From NCBI GenBank assembly GCA_900313015.1, contig OMPR01000019.1, forward strand, positions 1 through 64,000: a DNA stretch of 64,000 bases, read 5' to 3'. This stretch comes from Rhodobacteraceae bacterium EL53 (GTDB taxonomy: Bacteria; Pseudomonadota; Alphaproteobacteria; Rhodobacterales; Rhodobacteraceae). The notes beneath the pieces were generated by a model. It did not search any database and was not told the origin of the DNA. It was given only the letters and a program-made list of their open reading frames with translations. Positions 7,339-16,436 of the stretch are shown piece after piece; position 1 is the stretch's first letter, and the number at the start of each line of letters is the position of its first letter. The position numbers and the translations under genes are program-made.

Positions 7339-9050
7339 CCTTCCAAATTTCGCAAAACTGCGGGGACCTGTTCAGGCAGGTCCTCGGCAATCAGTCCCGG
7401 CCCGAAATTCCTTGCGCATTTTACGTGCAACCAGACAGCTGTTTCACAGGCCAGCTGGGGCATTAATCCGCGTGCCAATAACCCTGTAATGAAACCCGCT
7501 AGAACATCCCCTGACCCAGCCGTGGCCAACCATGGTGCCGCGAGATCATAGAAAGCAGCGTGAATCGAACACTGCCCATCTGGTCCCGCAATAACTGTAT
7601 CCGGTCCCTTGAACAAAACTGTACACCCCGCTCGTTCGGCGGCTTCACGCGTGGCCGTCACTTTGGAATAAGCAGGTCCACGGGTTGGCGAAGCATGCAA
7701 CCGTGCCGCGATATCAGGAAAAAGGCGTGCGAATTCGCCCTCATGAGGTGTCAGTACACAGCTTTCGTGCAAATCTTTGAACAACGCTTCGGGTGCCTTC
7801 GTAAAGGCAGACAAGCCATCAGCGTCCAGAACACAGGGTCGATTGGTAGCCAAAGCAACAGGGACCAGTTCCCGCGCTCGATCCAACCCCAGACCCGGCC
7901 CGAGGCACAAGGCGTTGATACGCTGATCCACCAACACGGCGGCCAATTGATCCTGCCCCTCGACACGTCGAAGCATAAGCGCTGAGATCTGACTTGCGAC
8001 CTCCATCTGCGCCGACGGAGGTGTGCCAAGAGTCACCAACCCTGCCCCAATCCGTAAGGCACCACGAGCGGCCAGCCTTGCGGCACCGGTTCGGCCATTG
8101 CCCCCGGTCAGCACAAGTGCATGACCATGGGAATACTTATGCGTTCCAGAGCTACTTTTGGCCAAAATCTGGGCCGGTGACTGTTTCAAATAGTCTCTGT
8201 GATCGCTGATCATTGGGACATCCAACACAAGAGATGTTTGTGCTGGGCGCAACGCCCCTATGAGACCATATTCAGCCTCGGTGAATGTCGGACGATCAGA
8301 TGTCGATTCCTCAAAACACCGCCAGTTCTTGAGGCCGATATCCTTAACTACAAGTTTTCCGCAAACTGCGGGACCATCTCCGATAAAATGCCCCACCTTC
8401 GGCGCATCAAAAGCAACAGTCAAAGTCGCATATCTGTCTCGCAATGATGCCACAGGCTTAGAAATGGTGGGCTTTGCGCCTCCAGGCAAACCCAACTCTA
8501 GGTTTGGATCAGAAACTAATACGCGTCCACTGTCCAAACACAGCCCCGAGGGGGCATCGATGGCGACCAATTTTCCTGAAAGATTATCCCCGTTGAGTTC
8601 TGAGAGATGGCGAACAACCTTGAGCGCTTCCCCTTCAAGTGGCCGTGTGAGCCCGGTCCCAAACAGCGCATCAATATAGAGTGTAATCGACAGATCGCGC
8701 AAAGCACGCTCAGAAAGTACGTCCACCTGCCCCAGGGCGCACCAGAGGTCGTAATTTGTTTTGGCATCAGGCGGTAACTTCTCTGGATTTCCGTATAACA
8801 ATACCCAAACAGTCCAGCCCATCGCCTGCAACAGTCGGGCAACGACAAACCCATCGCCCCCGTTGTTTCCCGGACCACACAGAACCATCACACCTTGAGG
8901 TGTTGCTTCATAGTCTGGCCATTCCTCCAGAATCGCATCAACGACCCCCTGCCCTGCACGCTCCATCAGCTCCAAACCGGTCACTTCACCGGACTCAATT
9001 GCCGCATGCTCGATTGCCCGCATCTGCGCCGCAGTCAGCAATTCCGTCAT
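7335..9050 (-). CDS. nnrD: Bifunctional NAD(P)H-hydrate epimerase / ADP-dependent NAD(P)H-hydrate dehydratase
   Basis: 571 residues in two domains. Residues 1 to about 215 are the YjeF-type epimerase with CGPGNNGGDGFVVARLL. From about 300 to the end is the ribokinase-like dehydratase with LTPHEGEFARLFP and the late ATAGSGDVLAGFITG loop. Together they repair the damaged hydrated forms of NADH and NADPH in the cytoplasm. Length matches E. coli YjeF/NnrD. It is divergent from glnB with a 168-bp gap. Some databases call the fused gene nnrE/nnrD. Confidence 0.95.
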   Translation of the reverse strand: MTELLTAAQMRAIEHAAIESGEVTGLELMERAGQGVVDAILEEWPDYEATPQGVMVLCGPGNNGGDGFVVARLLQAMGWTVWVLLYGNPEKLPPDAKTNYDLWCALGQVDVLSERALRDLSITLYIDALFGTGLTRPLEGEALKVVRHLSELNGDNLSGKLVAIDAPSGLCLDSGRVLVSDPNLELGLPGGAKPTISKPVASLRDRYATLTVAFDAPKVGHFIGDGPAVCGKLVVKDIGLKNWRCFEESTSDRPTFTEAEYGLIGALRPAQTSLVLDVPMISDHRDYLKQSPAQILAKSSSGTHKYSHGHALVLTGGNGRTGAARLAARGALRIGAGLVTLGTPPSAQMEVASQISALMLRRVEGQDQLAAVLVDQRINALCLGPGLGLDRARELVPVALATNRPCVLDADGLSAFTKAPEALFKDLHESCVLTPHEGEFARLFPDIAARLHASPTRGPAYSKVTATREAAERAGCTVLFKGPDTVIAGPDGQCSIHAAFYDLAAPWLATAGSGDVLAGFITGLLARGLMPQLACETAVWLHVKCARNFGPGLIAEDLPEQVPAVLRNLEG

Positions 9051-9076
9051 CCCCAGACCCTCACCGATTCAATTTC

Positions 9077-9091
9077 GCACGAAAATTGTGC
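9077..9091. promoter_or_regulatory. Candidate NtrC-binding site upstream of glnBA
   Basis: GCACGAAAATTGTGC has the GCAC-N7-GTGC form of the enterobacterial NtrC consensus. It lies about 128 bp upstream of glnB and 27 bp upstream of the divergent nnrD start. In Rhodobacter capsulatus glnB-glnA is known to be NtrC-activated, which fits. Only one clear site is visible. I could not identify a sigma-54 promoter with confidence. Confidence 0.5.
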
Positions 9092-9197
9092 AAAATGCTC
9101 AAAAAGTAATCACACGCTATTTTTCGCTGCACTGCAGCCCAGACAAATTCGCTATCAGATTGTCGCTCCATCTTAGACGTGATCTGAACCGCGGTGA

Positions 9198-9557
<360 letters not shown>

Positions 9558-9594
9558 CTGAACACACGAAATCTCTAACAGAGGAAGCAAGAGA

Positions 9595-11001
9595 ATGAGC
9601 AAAGACGCGTTTCTTCAGCTGATCAAGGACGAGGGCGCCGAGTACGTCGACGTTCGTTTTACCGACCCGCGCGGCAAACTCCAGCATGTGACCATCGTTT
9701 CTGATCTGGTCGACGAAGACTTCATCGAAGAAGGCTTTATGTTCGACGGCTCGTCGATCGCTGGCTGGAAATCCATCGAAGCCTCAGACATGAAACTGAT
9801 GCTCGACACAACCAGCGCCTATGTTGACCCGTTCTATGCGGAAAAAACAATCTGCGTACATTGCTCAGTTGTTGAACCCGACACTGGCGAAGCCTATGCA
9901 CGTGACCCACGCGGCACAGCAGAAAAAGCCGAAGCTTACCTGAAGTCTTCGGGTATCGGCGATGTTGCATACATGGGTCCCGAAGCGGAATTCTTCCTGT
10001 TTGATGACGTGCGTTTCTCGAACTCGATCAACAAGGTTTCCTATGAAGTCGACGCAACTGACGCGTCCTGGAACACCGACACCGAGTACGAAATGGGCAA
10101 CATGGGTCACCGCCCGGGCCTCAAAGGTGGTTACTTCCCAGTAAACCCAACCGACGAAGCCCATGATCTGCGCGCTGAAATGCTGTCGACCATGAAGCGT
10201 CTCGGCATGAAAGTGGACAAGCACCACCACGAAGTCGCGTCCTGCCAGCACGAACTGGGTCTGATCTTTGGCACGCTGACCAAACAGGCGGACGAGCTGC
10301 AGAAATATAAGTATGTGATCCACAACGTTGCACATGCTTATGGCAAATCGGCAACCTTCATGCCCAAGCCAATCTATGGTGACAACGGTACAGGCATGCA
10401 CGTAAACATGTCGATCTGGAAAGACGGCAAGCCGCTCTTTGCTGGCGACAAGTATGCGGACCTGTCAGATGAAGCTCTGTACTTCATCGGTGGTATCCTG
10501 AAGCACGCCAAGACGCTGAACGCTTTCACCAACCCGGCGACCAACAGTTACAAGCGCTTGATCCCCGGTTTCGAAGCCCCCGTTCTGCGCGCCTATTCGG
10601 CACGTAACCGTTCGGGTTGTGTTCGTATCCCATGGACCGAGTCCCCCAAAGCCAAGCGCGTCGAGGCTCGTTTCCCTGATCCGGCTGCAAACCCCTACCT
10701 GTGCTTTGCAGCCCTGCTTATGGCTGGCCTTGACGGTATCAAAAACAAAATTGATCCCGGCGAAGCCATGGACAAGAACCTGTATGATCTGCCTGCAGAA
10801 GAGCTGGCTGATATCCCAACAGTTTGTGGATCGCTGCGCGAAGCGATGGAATGCCTTGCGGCTGACCATGACTTCCTGTTGCAGGGCGACGTGTTTACCA
10901 AAGACCAGATCGACGGCTACATCGCGCTGAAGATGGAAGAAGTCGAGCAGTACGAGCACACACCCCACCCAGTTGAGTATGGCATGTACTACAGCTGCTG
11001 A
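9595..11001 (+). CDS. glnA: Glutamine synthetase, type I
   Basis: 468 residues, the usual GSI length. The beta-grasp N-terminus includes VDVRFTDPRGK and FDGSSIAGW; the catalytic half has MGPEAEFFLFDD, the KHHHEVA segment, NGTGMHVNMSIW and RNRSGCVRIPW. Tyr397 in NLYDLPAEE is the adenylylation site, so activity should be tuned by GlnE and P-II. The cytoplasmic dodecamer makes glutamine from glutamate, ammonia and ATP. It is second gene of the glnBA operon and is followed by a strong terminator. Confidence 0.99.
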   Translation: MSKDAFLQLIKDEGAEYVDVRFTDPRGKLQHVTIVSDLVDEDFIEEGFMFDGSSIAGWKSIEASDMKLMLDTTSAYVDPFYAEKTICVHCSVVEPDTGEAYARDPRGTAEKAEAYLKSSGIGDVAYMGPEAEFFLFDDVRFSNSINKVSYEVDATDASWNTDTEYEMGNMGHRPGLKGGYFPVNPTDEAHDLRAEMLSTMKRLGMKVDKHHHEVASCQHELGLIFGTLTKQADELQKYKYVIHNVAHAYGKSATFMPKPIYGDNGTGMHVNMSIWKDGKPLFAGDKYADLSDEALYFIGGILKHAKTLNAFTNPATNSYKRLIPGFEAPVLRAYSARNRSGCVRIPWTESPKAKRVEARFPDPAANPYLCFAALLMAGLDGIKNKIDPGEAMDKNLYDLPAEELADIPTVCGSLREAMECLAADHDFLLQGDVFTKDQIDGYIALKMEEVEQYEHTPHPVEYGMYYSC

Positions 11002-11022
11002 TCCCAGTGGTCACGAAATTCG

Positions 11023-11052
11023 AAAAGGCGCCCCTTCGTGGGCGCCTTTTTT
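11023..11052 (+). terminator. Rho-independent terminator after glnA
   Basis: A perfect stem AAGGCGCCC/GGGCGCCTT, closed by a short CTTCGT loop and followed by six T, starts 21 nt after the glnA stop. It ends the glnBA transcript and separates it from the solute-binding protein gene. Confidence 0.9.
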
Positions 11053-11162
11053 CGTGGTGCAGCTAACCTCCAAGATGACTGCCCCTATTGCCAATTCCCC
11101 ATATGCAACCTCCAAATAAGCGCATAGGGTTTAGGCAACCCATCTATACTCAAGGAGTTTTT

Positions 11163-12002
11163 ATGCGTCTTTTCACTCTGGCTTTCGCCGCCACCGCCCT
11201 GATAAGCAGCGCAGTTTCGGCTCAAACGATTGAACGTCTCAAAGAGACTAATCATCTTACGTTTGGATATCGTACTGACGCCGCCCCGTTGTCCTACCAA
11301 ACCACAGACGGCAACCCTGCCGGGTATTCGCCTGCGATCTGCAATGAAATCGCACAATATATTGCCAACACGTTTGAGATGAAAAACCTCGACGTAGATT
11401 TCGTGGCAGTGGATTCAAAAGATCGCTTCGACAAAGTCGCCAACGGCGAGATCGACCTATTGTGCGGGGCCGCCACCATCACGCTTTCACGACGCGAAAA
11501 GGTTGATTTCTCAATCCCGACTTATGTTGATGGCACCTCTGTTCTGTTACCCAAATCTGCAACAGGTCATCTTTCAGATTTGGCTGGCAAGAAAATCGGC
11601 ATGCGCAGCGCGACTACAACGGAACAAGCGGTGTTGAACTCTTTCGGGGCTGCAAGCGTCGAAGCGGACATGGTTCGTTTCAATACACATCCTGACGGGT
11701 TCAAGGCCCTGCAAAACGGTGAAATCGACGCCTATTTTGCGGACCAGTCAATCCTTCTGGTAAACTATTTCGAACGCGACATGGTTAACGACTTCAAACT
11801 AATGGATGAAATCCTAACTATTGAAAAACATGGCTTTGCCTTGGCCAAAGGCGATAGCGATTTCCGGCTCTTGATAGATTCAGCGCTCTCTGAACTTTAT
11901 GCAGCAGGTACGATGCAAAAATTGTTCCAAGCCGTCTTACCTGGGGCCACTCCGGGTGCAGGTTTGCAGGCTATGTATGTCATCGCCCCCACGCTTCCCT
12001 AA
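11163..12002 (+). CDS. Periplasmic amino-acid-type solute-binding protein (family 3)
   Basis: 279 residues. The chosen ATG has AAGGAG six nucleotides upstream and gives a clean signal peptide (MRLFTLAFAATALISSAVSAQ, cut near residue 21). The mature part follows the SBP_bac_3 pattern: LTFGYRTDAAPLSY, the GEIDLLCGAATITLSRREKVDFSIP segment and KKIGMRSATTTEQAV. It should bind a polar amino acid or related solute in the periplasm. No ABC permease or ATPase genes are adjacent, so it is an orphan or serves a distant transporter. A terminator follows 10 bp after the stop. Confidence 0.88.
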   Translation: MRLFTLAFAATALISSAVSAQTIERLKETNHLTFGYRTDAAPLSYQTTDGNPAGYSPAICNEIAQYIANTFEMKNLDVDFVAVDSKDRFDKVANGEIDLLCGAATITLSRREKVDFSIPTYVDGTSVLLPKSATGHLSDLAGKKIGMRSATTTEQAVLNSFGAASVEADMVRFNTHPDGFKALQNGEIDAYFADQSILLVNYFERDMVNDFKLMDEILTIEKHGFALAKGDSDFRLLIDSALSELYAAGTMQKLFQAVLPGATPGAGLQAMYVIAPTLP

Positions 12003-12011
12003 ACCTATTCC

Positions 12012-12042
12012 GCCGGGGCTTTCATAGTCCCGGCTTTCTTTT
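12012..12042 (+). terminator. Rho-independent terminator
   Basis: GCCGGG and CCCGGC (12012-12017 and 12029-12034) form a stem with an 11-nt loop, followed by TTTCTTTT. It ends the solute-binding protein transcript, so the following transglycosylase gene has its own promoter. Confidence 0.75.
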
Positions 12043-12103
12043 CAAGGCAAACCTTGTTTTACTGTTTCAAACCAAGCCACCCGTTTCTTGTGAAAGGTTT
12101 CCC

Positions 12104-12901
12104 ATGCGCGCTTTGATCTTTTCCCTGTGTTTTGGTGTCAGCCTATCGGCATCTCCTGTTGATGCCGCACCTTGCGGAAACACAAGTTCCGGGTTTGACG
12201 CATGGAAACGTGATTTTGCGACAACAGCTAAACGCGCAGGTGTCCGCAAAAAAGGCCTCAATGCGCTTTCCCAAGCCTCTTATGCAAACCGTACAATAGC
12301 AGCAGATCGCAACCAAAAGAGCTTCAAATACTCGCTAAAGAAGTTCATGAGTGTACGTGGAGCTGACACAATCGTTGCCCAAGGGCGTAAACGCAAAGCC
12401 CGTAACCCAAACTTTTATGCAACCTTAGAGCGTCAGTACGGTGTTCCGGCTGGGGTGTTGATTTCTCTGCACGGAATGGAAACGGCCTTTGGTAGCTTTA
12501 TGGGCGACAGTCAGGTGGTCTCGGCCATCACAACTCTTGCATATGACTGTAGAAGATCAGATTTTTTCGTCCCTCACGCAATTGGGGCGCTAAAACTCGT
12601 GGACCAAGGTGCGATAACCACCCAGACCAAAGGCGCCAAACATGGCGAGTTGGGGCATACACAATTCCTACCGGGGAATGCCCTCACTTACGGTGTCGAT
12701 GCAACCGGAGATGGTCGGGTCGATTTCTATAACGTGACGGACGCCCTTGCCTCTACCGCAAATTTCCTGCGTCAGAAGGGGTGGAAACCCGGGAAAGGCT
12801 ATCAACCAGGCGAGCCCAATTTCTCGGTGATCAAGCAATGGAATGCTGCAAGTGTTTATCAGCAAGCCATCGCAATCATGGCCAAACGTATCGACGGCTA
12901 A
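12104..12901 (+). CDS. Lytic murein transglycosylase, MltB-like (GH103)
   Basis: 265 residues with an N-terminal signal peptide (MRALIFSLCFGVSLSASPVDA). The segment GVLISLHGMETAFGSF contains the catalytic Glu (E126), and HGELGHTQFLPGNALTYGVDATGDGRVDFYNVTDALASTANFLRQKGW matches the conserved second half of MltB/SltB enzymes. It cleaves peptidoglycan glycan strands to 1,6-anhydro-muropeptides in the periplasm. No peptidoglycan-binding domain follows, so it is shorter than many relatives. It stands alone as a transcript. Confidence 0.9.
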   Translation: MRALIFSLCFGVSLSASPVDAAPCGNTSSGFDAWKRDFATTAKRAGVRKKGLNALSQASYANRTIAADRNQKSFKYSLKKFMSVRGADTIVAQGRKRKARNPNFYATLERQYGVPAGVLISLHGMETAFGSFMGDSQVVSAITTLAYDCRRSDFFVPHAIGALKLVDQGAITTQTKGAKHGELGHTQFLPGNALTYGVDATGDGRVDFYNVTDALASTANFLRQKGWKPGKGYQPGEPNFSVIKQWNAASVYQQAIAIMAKRIDG

Positions 12902-13110
12902 ATGTCCGCTGTATGCCTACCTGTCGCCACGCTCGCGCCTTGGTTGCGTCATCTTTTCTAAAAATTCCCTAAAAATAAGTTATTTTCTCGCTTTACAGAG
13001 ATTCTACATACCTCCTCACTGCCCTGTGATTTGACAGATTCGGTCAAACTTTCTCCCACATCGCCAAGTAGTCTGTTTGATGAGAGCACACGCACAGGAG
13101 GATTAGAACT

Positions 13111-14022
13111 GTGACACAGGCTAGAGAGTATCACGGTGGACTAGTATTCGTGGAAGAGGATCAGGGGTCTTTAGATCGGTTTGCCCGAATTGTATCGGCA
13201 ACACTCGAAGATTACGGCCAATCGGTCGAACGACAGTCGATCTCGGATCGCAATGAAGCAACAGTTGTAACCCATCAATATGCGGTGCATCTGGGTCTTG
13301 ATTCAAATCCGCTCTGCGCGTCGCGCAGCCATCGGATGGATGCAGCCGCAGGGTTAAACCCCAGACGCAAGAAGAGGCGAGATCAGGTTCGCAAACGGTT
13401 GACCATCTCTCTAACACCGGTTTCAGACAAGACCGATGACCGGGATGTATCCGAACTGATCTTGGTCGTCATGCTTTATCGGATGGTTGATCTATATAGC
13501 AGCGAACATATCGAATGGCTTGATCCAAGTGTCGTGCTGACTGTAGAACAATTTCTGGGTGCCTTTGCGAATGTGTCGCCGCAACGGGTACAAAGCCGAC
13601 AAAAGGTTTTCCATGCACGTGGAAAACGCTTTGCACCAGTAGAGGATACTGCCCCCGGATTGGCAGTTCAATACGACAAAATTTCAGGCCAGACCCCACA
13701 TTGTGGCAAGCTGGGCTTGGTTGAACTCACCGACGAGGAAGCACTCGCACTCGCTTTCCGAAGCGACCCCCATCCAGACGAGCTGGATGCGAACGAGGCT
13801 CTGCTTCATGCAGAAAATGATATTCGGCGGCTTACAAGCTGGGGGATGACAGGTGTATTGGCCTTCGTATCAGGACCAGTTGCACTTTCTCTGGCAGCCG
13901 TAAACCTAATCCGAGGTGAGGACTTCCGACTGTCAACTCAGGTTCTGACCCTGACAAGCGCCCTTATGATTTTGCAAGGTTCAGGTGCGATGGCAAGTGT
14001 GGCAACATACATTCCTATGTAA
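13111..14022 (+). CDS. Uncharacterised protein with two C-terminal membrane segments
   Basis: 303 residues starting at GTG with a good AGGAGG ribosome-binding site (13096-13101). I do not recognise a family. Residues 1-235 look soluble with a basic patch (PRRKKRRDQVRKR near 90). Residues about 248-265 and 275-295 are hydrophobic and may form a hairpin anchor, leaving the large N-terminal part in the cytoplasm. It is convergent with the DUF3445 gene; between them CCCGTCC-TT-GGACGGG (14048-14063) can form a hairpin without a T-run. Confidence 0.75.
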   Translation: MTQAREYHGGLVFVEEDQGSLDRFARIVSATLEDYGQSVERQSISDRNEATVVTHQYAVHLGLDSNPLCASRSHRMDAAAGLNPRRKKRRDQVRKRLTISLTPVSDKTDDRDVSELILVVMLYRMVDLYSSEHIEWLDPSVVLTVEQFLGAFANVSPQRVQSRQKVFHARGKRFAPVEDTAPGLAVQYDKISGQTPHCGKLGLVELTDEEALALAFRSDPHPDELDANEALLHAENDIRRLTSWGMTGVLAFVSGPVALSLAAVNLIRGEDFRLSTQVLTLTSALMILQGSGAMASVATYIPM

Positions 14023-14063
14023 GTTTGCGCCGGGTCCGACTGCCCTGCCCGTCCTTGGACGGG

Positions 14064-14807
14064 TCAGGCGCCCGGCACATCCTGCCTAGCTAAAACATAG
14101 GTATGAATAGAGAAAACCACCGCCCCACTTTGCGGCAATCGAAGGATACATTGCCGCTCGCTACGTAGAAATTCTGCGGCCTTCTGATCCGGTTGAACAC
14201 GCCGTTGCAAAAAACTGCGCGGCTGGTGGAGTTCAGAATCCCGGTACCAAAGCGCGTTGAACCGCCACATGGGTTTGCCCGCTTTTACCCCATCAAATAA
14301 TCGCTGAACCCGGCGGGCAATACCGTCATCATAGCCTTCAACGCCATCATGGATCGCGATTAAGGGCCGCATAAACTTTTCAGACAACGTCCAGCTCGCG
14401 GGAAAGCACAAAACAGCCCCCGTCAAAATGTGTTCGTCACCCTGTTTCTGCAAAATACAAAAATCTTCCTGCACCAGCCGCCCCAAAGTCCGCAATGGAT
14501 TGTCACGATCTACCGCGACACTAACCCCATCTGCCCGGACCACGTGTGAACCGCAGTTCGGGTAGGTTAATGACACAACCAAATCCAGCAATTCCTGTGC
14601 CGCCTCTTTGGCCTGCCCATCCATCGCGACGACGTCATCATACGCGTTGCTCAACAGCTGATCACGCCGCGCCATTTGACTCTCAAATGCCACGTCTTGA
14701 TGTAGCCAGTCCTCCATCGACATTGCCGAAATCCCCGGCAAGGCTCGTGGTGTCAAAGGATCGTATGGAAGTTCAGTTTGCAATATATCGGTCATGAGTT
14801 TGCTCAT
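14064..14807 (-). CDS. DUF3445 protein (haem-dependent oxidative N-demethylase-like)
   Basis: 247 residues. The sequence TGAVLCFPASWTLSEKFMRPLIAIHDGVEGYDD, followed by MWRFNALWYRDSELHQ, is characteristic of DUF3445, the family that includes a PAS-fold haem protein oxidatively demethylating dimethylamine. Late in the protein, ERQCILRLPQSGAVVFSIHTYV matches the conserved end. The start has GAGGC about 8 nt upstream. It is divergent from dddP with a 114-bp gap containing a long inverted repeat. The natural substrate is unknown; a methylated amine is the family-based expectation. Confidence 0.85.
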   Translation of the reverse strand: MSKLMTDILQTELPYDPLTPRALPGISAMSMEDWLHQDVAFESQMARRDQLLSNAYDDVVAMDGQAKEAAQELLDLVVSLTYPNCGSHVVRADGVSVAVDRDNPLRTLGRLVQEDFCILQKQGDEHILTGAVLCFPASWTLSEKFMRPLIAIHDGVEGYDDGIARRVQRLFDGVKAGKPMWRFNALWYRDSELHQPRSFLQRRVQPDQKAAEFLRSERQCILRLPQSGAVVFSIHTYVLARQDVPGA

Positions 14808-14834
14808 ATCATTGCCTCTAGGCGAAGTCGGTAA

Positions 14835-14860
14835 AAAACGACCTCCTTCCCGGTCGTTTT
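14835..14860. promoter_or_regulatory. Perfect 9-bp inverted repeat between the DUF3445 gene and dddP
   Basis: AAAACGACC (14835-14843), an 8-nt spacer, then GGTCGTTTT (14852-14860). It lies 28 bp before the DUF3445 start and 62 bp before dddP, and could be an operator for both. On the minus strand the stem is followed by six T, so it might instead be a terminator-like attenuator in the DUF3445 leader. Both readings are inference. Confidence 0.5.
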
Positions 14861-14921
14861 CTGTGCGACAGCCCTATCAACCGGGTTTCAAACTGTCCCT
14901 AAAATCCAGGGAGGTGAGCAA

Positions 14922-16262
14922 GTGAACCATCATTACCGAGATACTCGAAAAATTGACCCGTCGCGCGGAGCCGACCTTGGGGATGGAACCCCGAATGACA
15001 ACAATCGCATTGAAATTGGCCCAACTCAGCTGGCCTTAAATGAATGGGTTGGTGCTGAGTTGGCCCTGCCTAATCTGAACAAGATGCGGGAATACCGGTG
15101 GAAGCGGCTGACCCAGCACATCGTGGATCGAGGCCTTGGCGGCCTATTGATGTTTGATCCGCTGAACATTCGCTATGCCACCGATAGTACCAATATGCAG
15201 CTCTGGAACACGCATAACCCGTTCCGGGCCGTCCTGCTTTGTGCGGATGGGTATATGGTCATTTGGGATTACAAGAACTCTCCGTTTTTGTCCGAATTCA
15301 ATCCGTTCGTGCGGGAACAACGATCCGGCGCAGATCTGTTTTACTTCGACCGCGGCGACAAGGTGGACGTGGCCGCCGATGTTTTCTCAAATGAGGTGCG
15401 TCGTTTGATGGAAGAGCACGCCCCCGGCAACATGCGTCTTGCGATCGACAAGGTGATGCTACACGGGCTTCGCGCGCTCGAAGCGCAAGGGTTTGATATC
15501 AAAGAAGGCGAAGAGGTCACCGAGAAAAGCCGCTCGATCAAAGGCCCCGATGAGATACTCGCCATGCGATGTGCCCATCATGCCTGCGAAACTGCCGTCG
15601 CAGAGATGGAGCGCTTTGCCAGAAACAATGTCCCAGCTGGTCAAACTTCAGAAGATGACATTTGGGCGATCCTGCATGCCGAAAACATCCGGCGTGGCGG
15701 GGAATGGATCGAAACCCGTCTATTGACCTCAGGGCAGCGCACCAACCCTTGGTTTCAGGAATGCGGGCCGCGCATAACCCAGAACAATGAGATCATCGCG
15801 TTTGATACTGATCTAGTTGGATCTTATGGAATTTGCATCGATATCTCGAGAACCTGGTGGATTGGCGATGAAAAGCCACGCCCGGATATGGTCTATGCAA
15901 TGCAACACGCCCACGAGCATATCATGTCAAACATGGATATGCTCAAACCCGGCGTCACCATCCCGGAGCTAAGCGCCAACACCCACGTTTTAGATGCGCA
16001 ATATCAGAGTGGGAAATACGGATGCCTCATGCATGGTGTTGGCCTGTGTGATGAATGGCCGTTGGTGGCCTATCCAGACCATGCGGTGCCCGGCGCATTT
16101 GATTATCCCTTGGAACCGGGCATGGTTTTGTGTGTCGAGGCTTTGGTCAGCCCTGAAGGCGGTAATTTTTCGATCAAGCTGGAAGATCAGGTTTTGATCA
16201 CCGAAGATGGCTATGAAAACCTGACCACCTATCCATTCGATGCCGATTTGATGGGCGAATAA
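14922..16262 (+). CDS. dddP: DMSP lyase DddP
   Basis: 446 residues starting at GTG behind GGGAGGT. It closely follows characterised roseobacter DddP from the N-terminus (DTRKIDPSRGADLGDGTPND) to the end. It has the M24 creatinase/aminopeptidase fold, and every metal and catalytic residue reported for DddP is at its expected number: D295, D297, D307, H371, E406, E421 for iron and D377 as catalytic acid/base. It cleaves dimethylsulfoniopropionate to dimethyl sulfide and acrylate in the cytoplasm. It is divergent from a DUF3445 gene; no other ddd or dmd gene is adjacent. Confidence 0.96.
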   Translation: MNHHYRDTRKIDPSRGADLGDGTPNDNNRIEIGPTQLALNEWVGAELALPNLNKMREYRWKRLTQHIVDRGLGGLLMFDPLNIRYATDSTNMQLWNTHNPFRAVLLCADGYMVIWDYKNSPFLSEFNPFVREQRSGADLFYFDRGDKVDVAADVFSNEVRRLMEEHAPGNMRLAIDKVMLHGLRALEAQGFDIKEGEEVTEKSRSIKGPDEILAMRCAHHACETAVAEMERFARNNVPAGQTSEDDIWAILHAENIRRGGEWIETRLLTSGQRTNPWFQECGPRITQNNEIIAFDTDLVGSYGICIDISRTWWIGDEKPRPDMVYAMQHAHEHIMSNMDMLKPGVTIPELSANTHVLDAQYQSGKYGCLMHGVGLCDEWPLVAYPDHAVPGAFDYPLEPGMVLCVEALVSPEGGNFSIKLEDQVLITEDGYENLTTYPFDADLMGE

Positions 16263-16436
16263 CTTCAACTTTCAAAGCGTGGCCGGGTTTGTTTCCGAGC
16301 ACTGGCCATGCTTACACCACCTGCCCCACAATACACCCCGGCTCCGTTTTGGTCACCTTGGCGTGACCTGCGTGACACATGGGTTGAGGCAGCGCTCCTG
16401 ACACCCCACTCTCGGGGTAACGAAAAGGAGCCCCCC

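Noticed and set aside
14048-14063. CCCGTCC-TT-GGACGGG as a terminator between convergent genes
   Set aside because: A 2-nt loop and no T-run; noted only as a possible structure.
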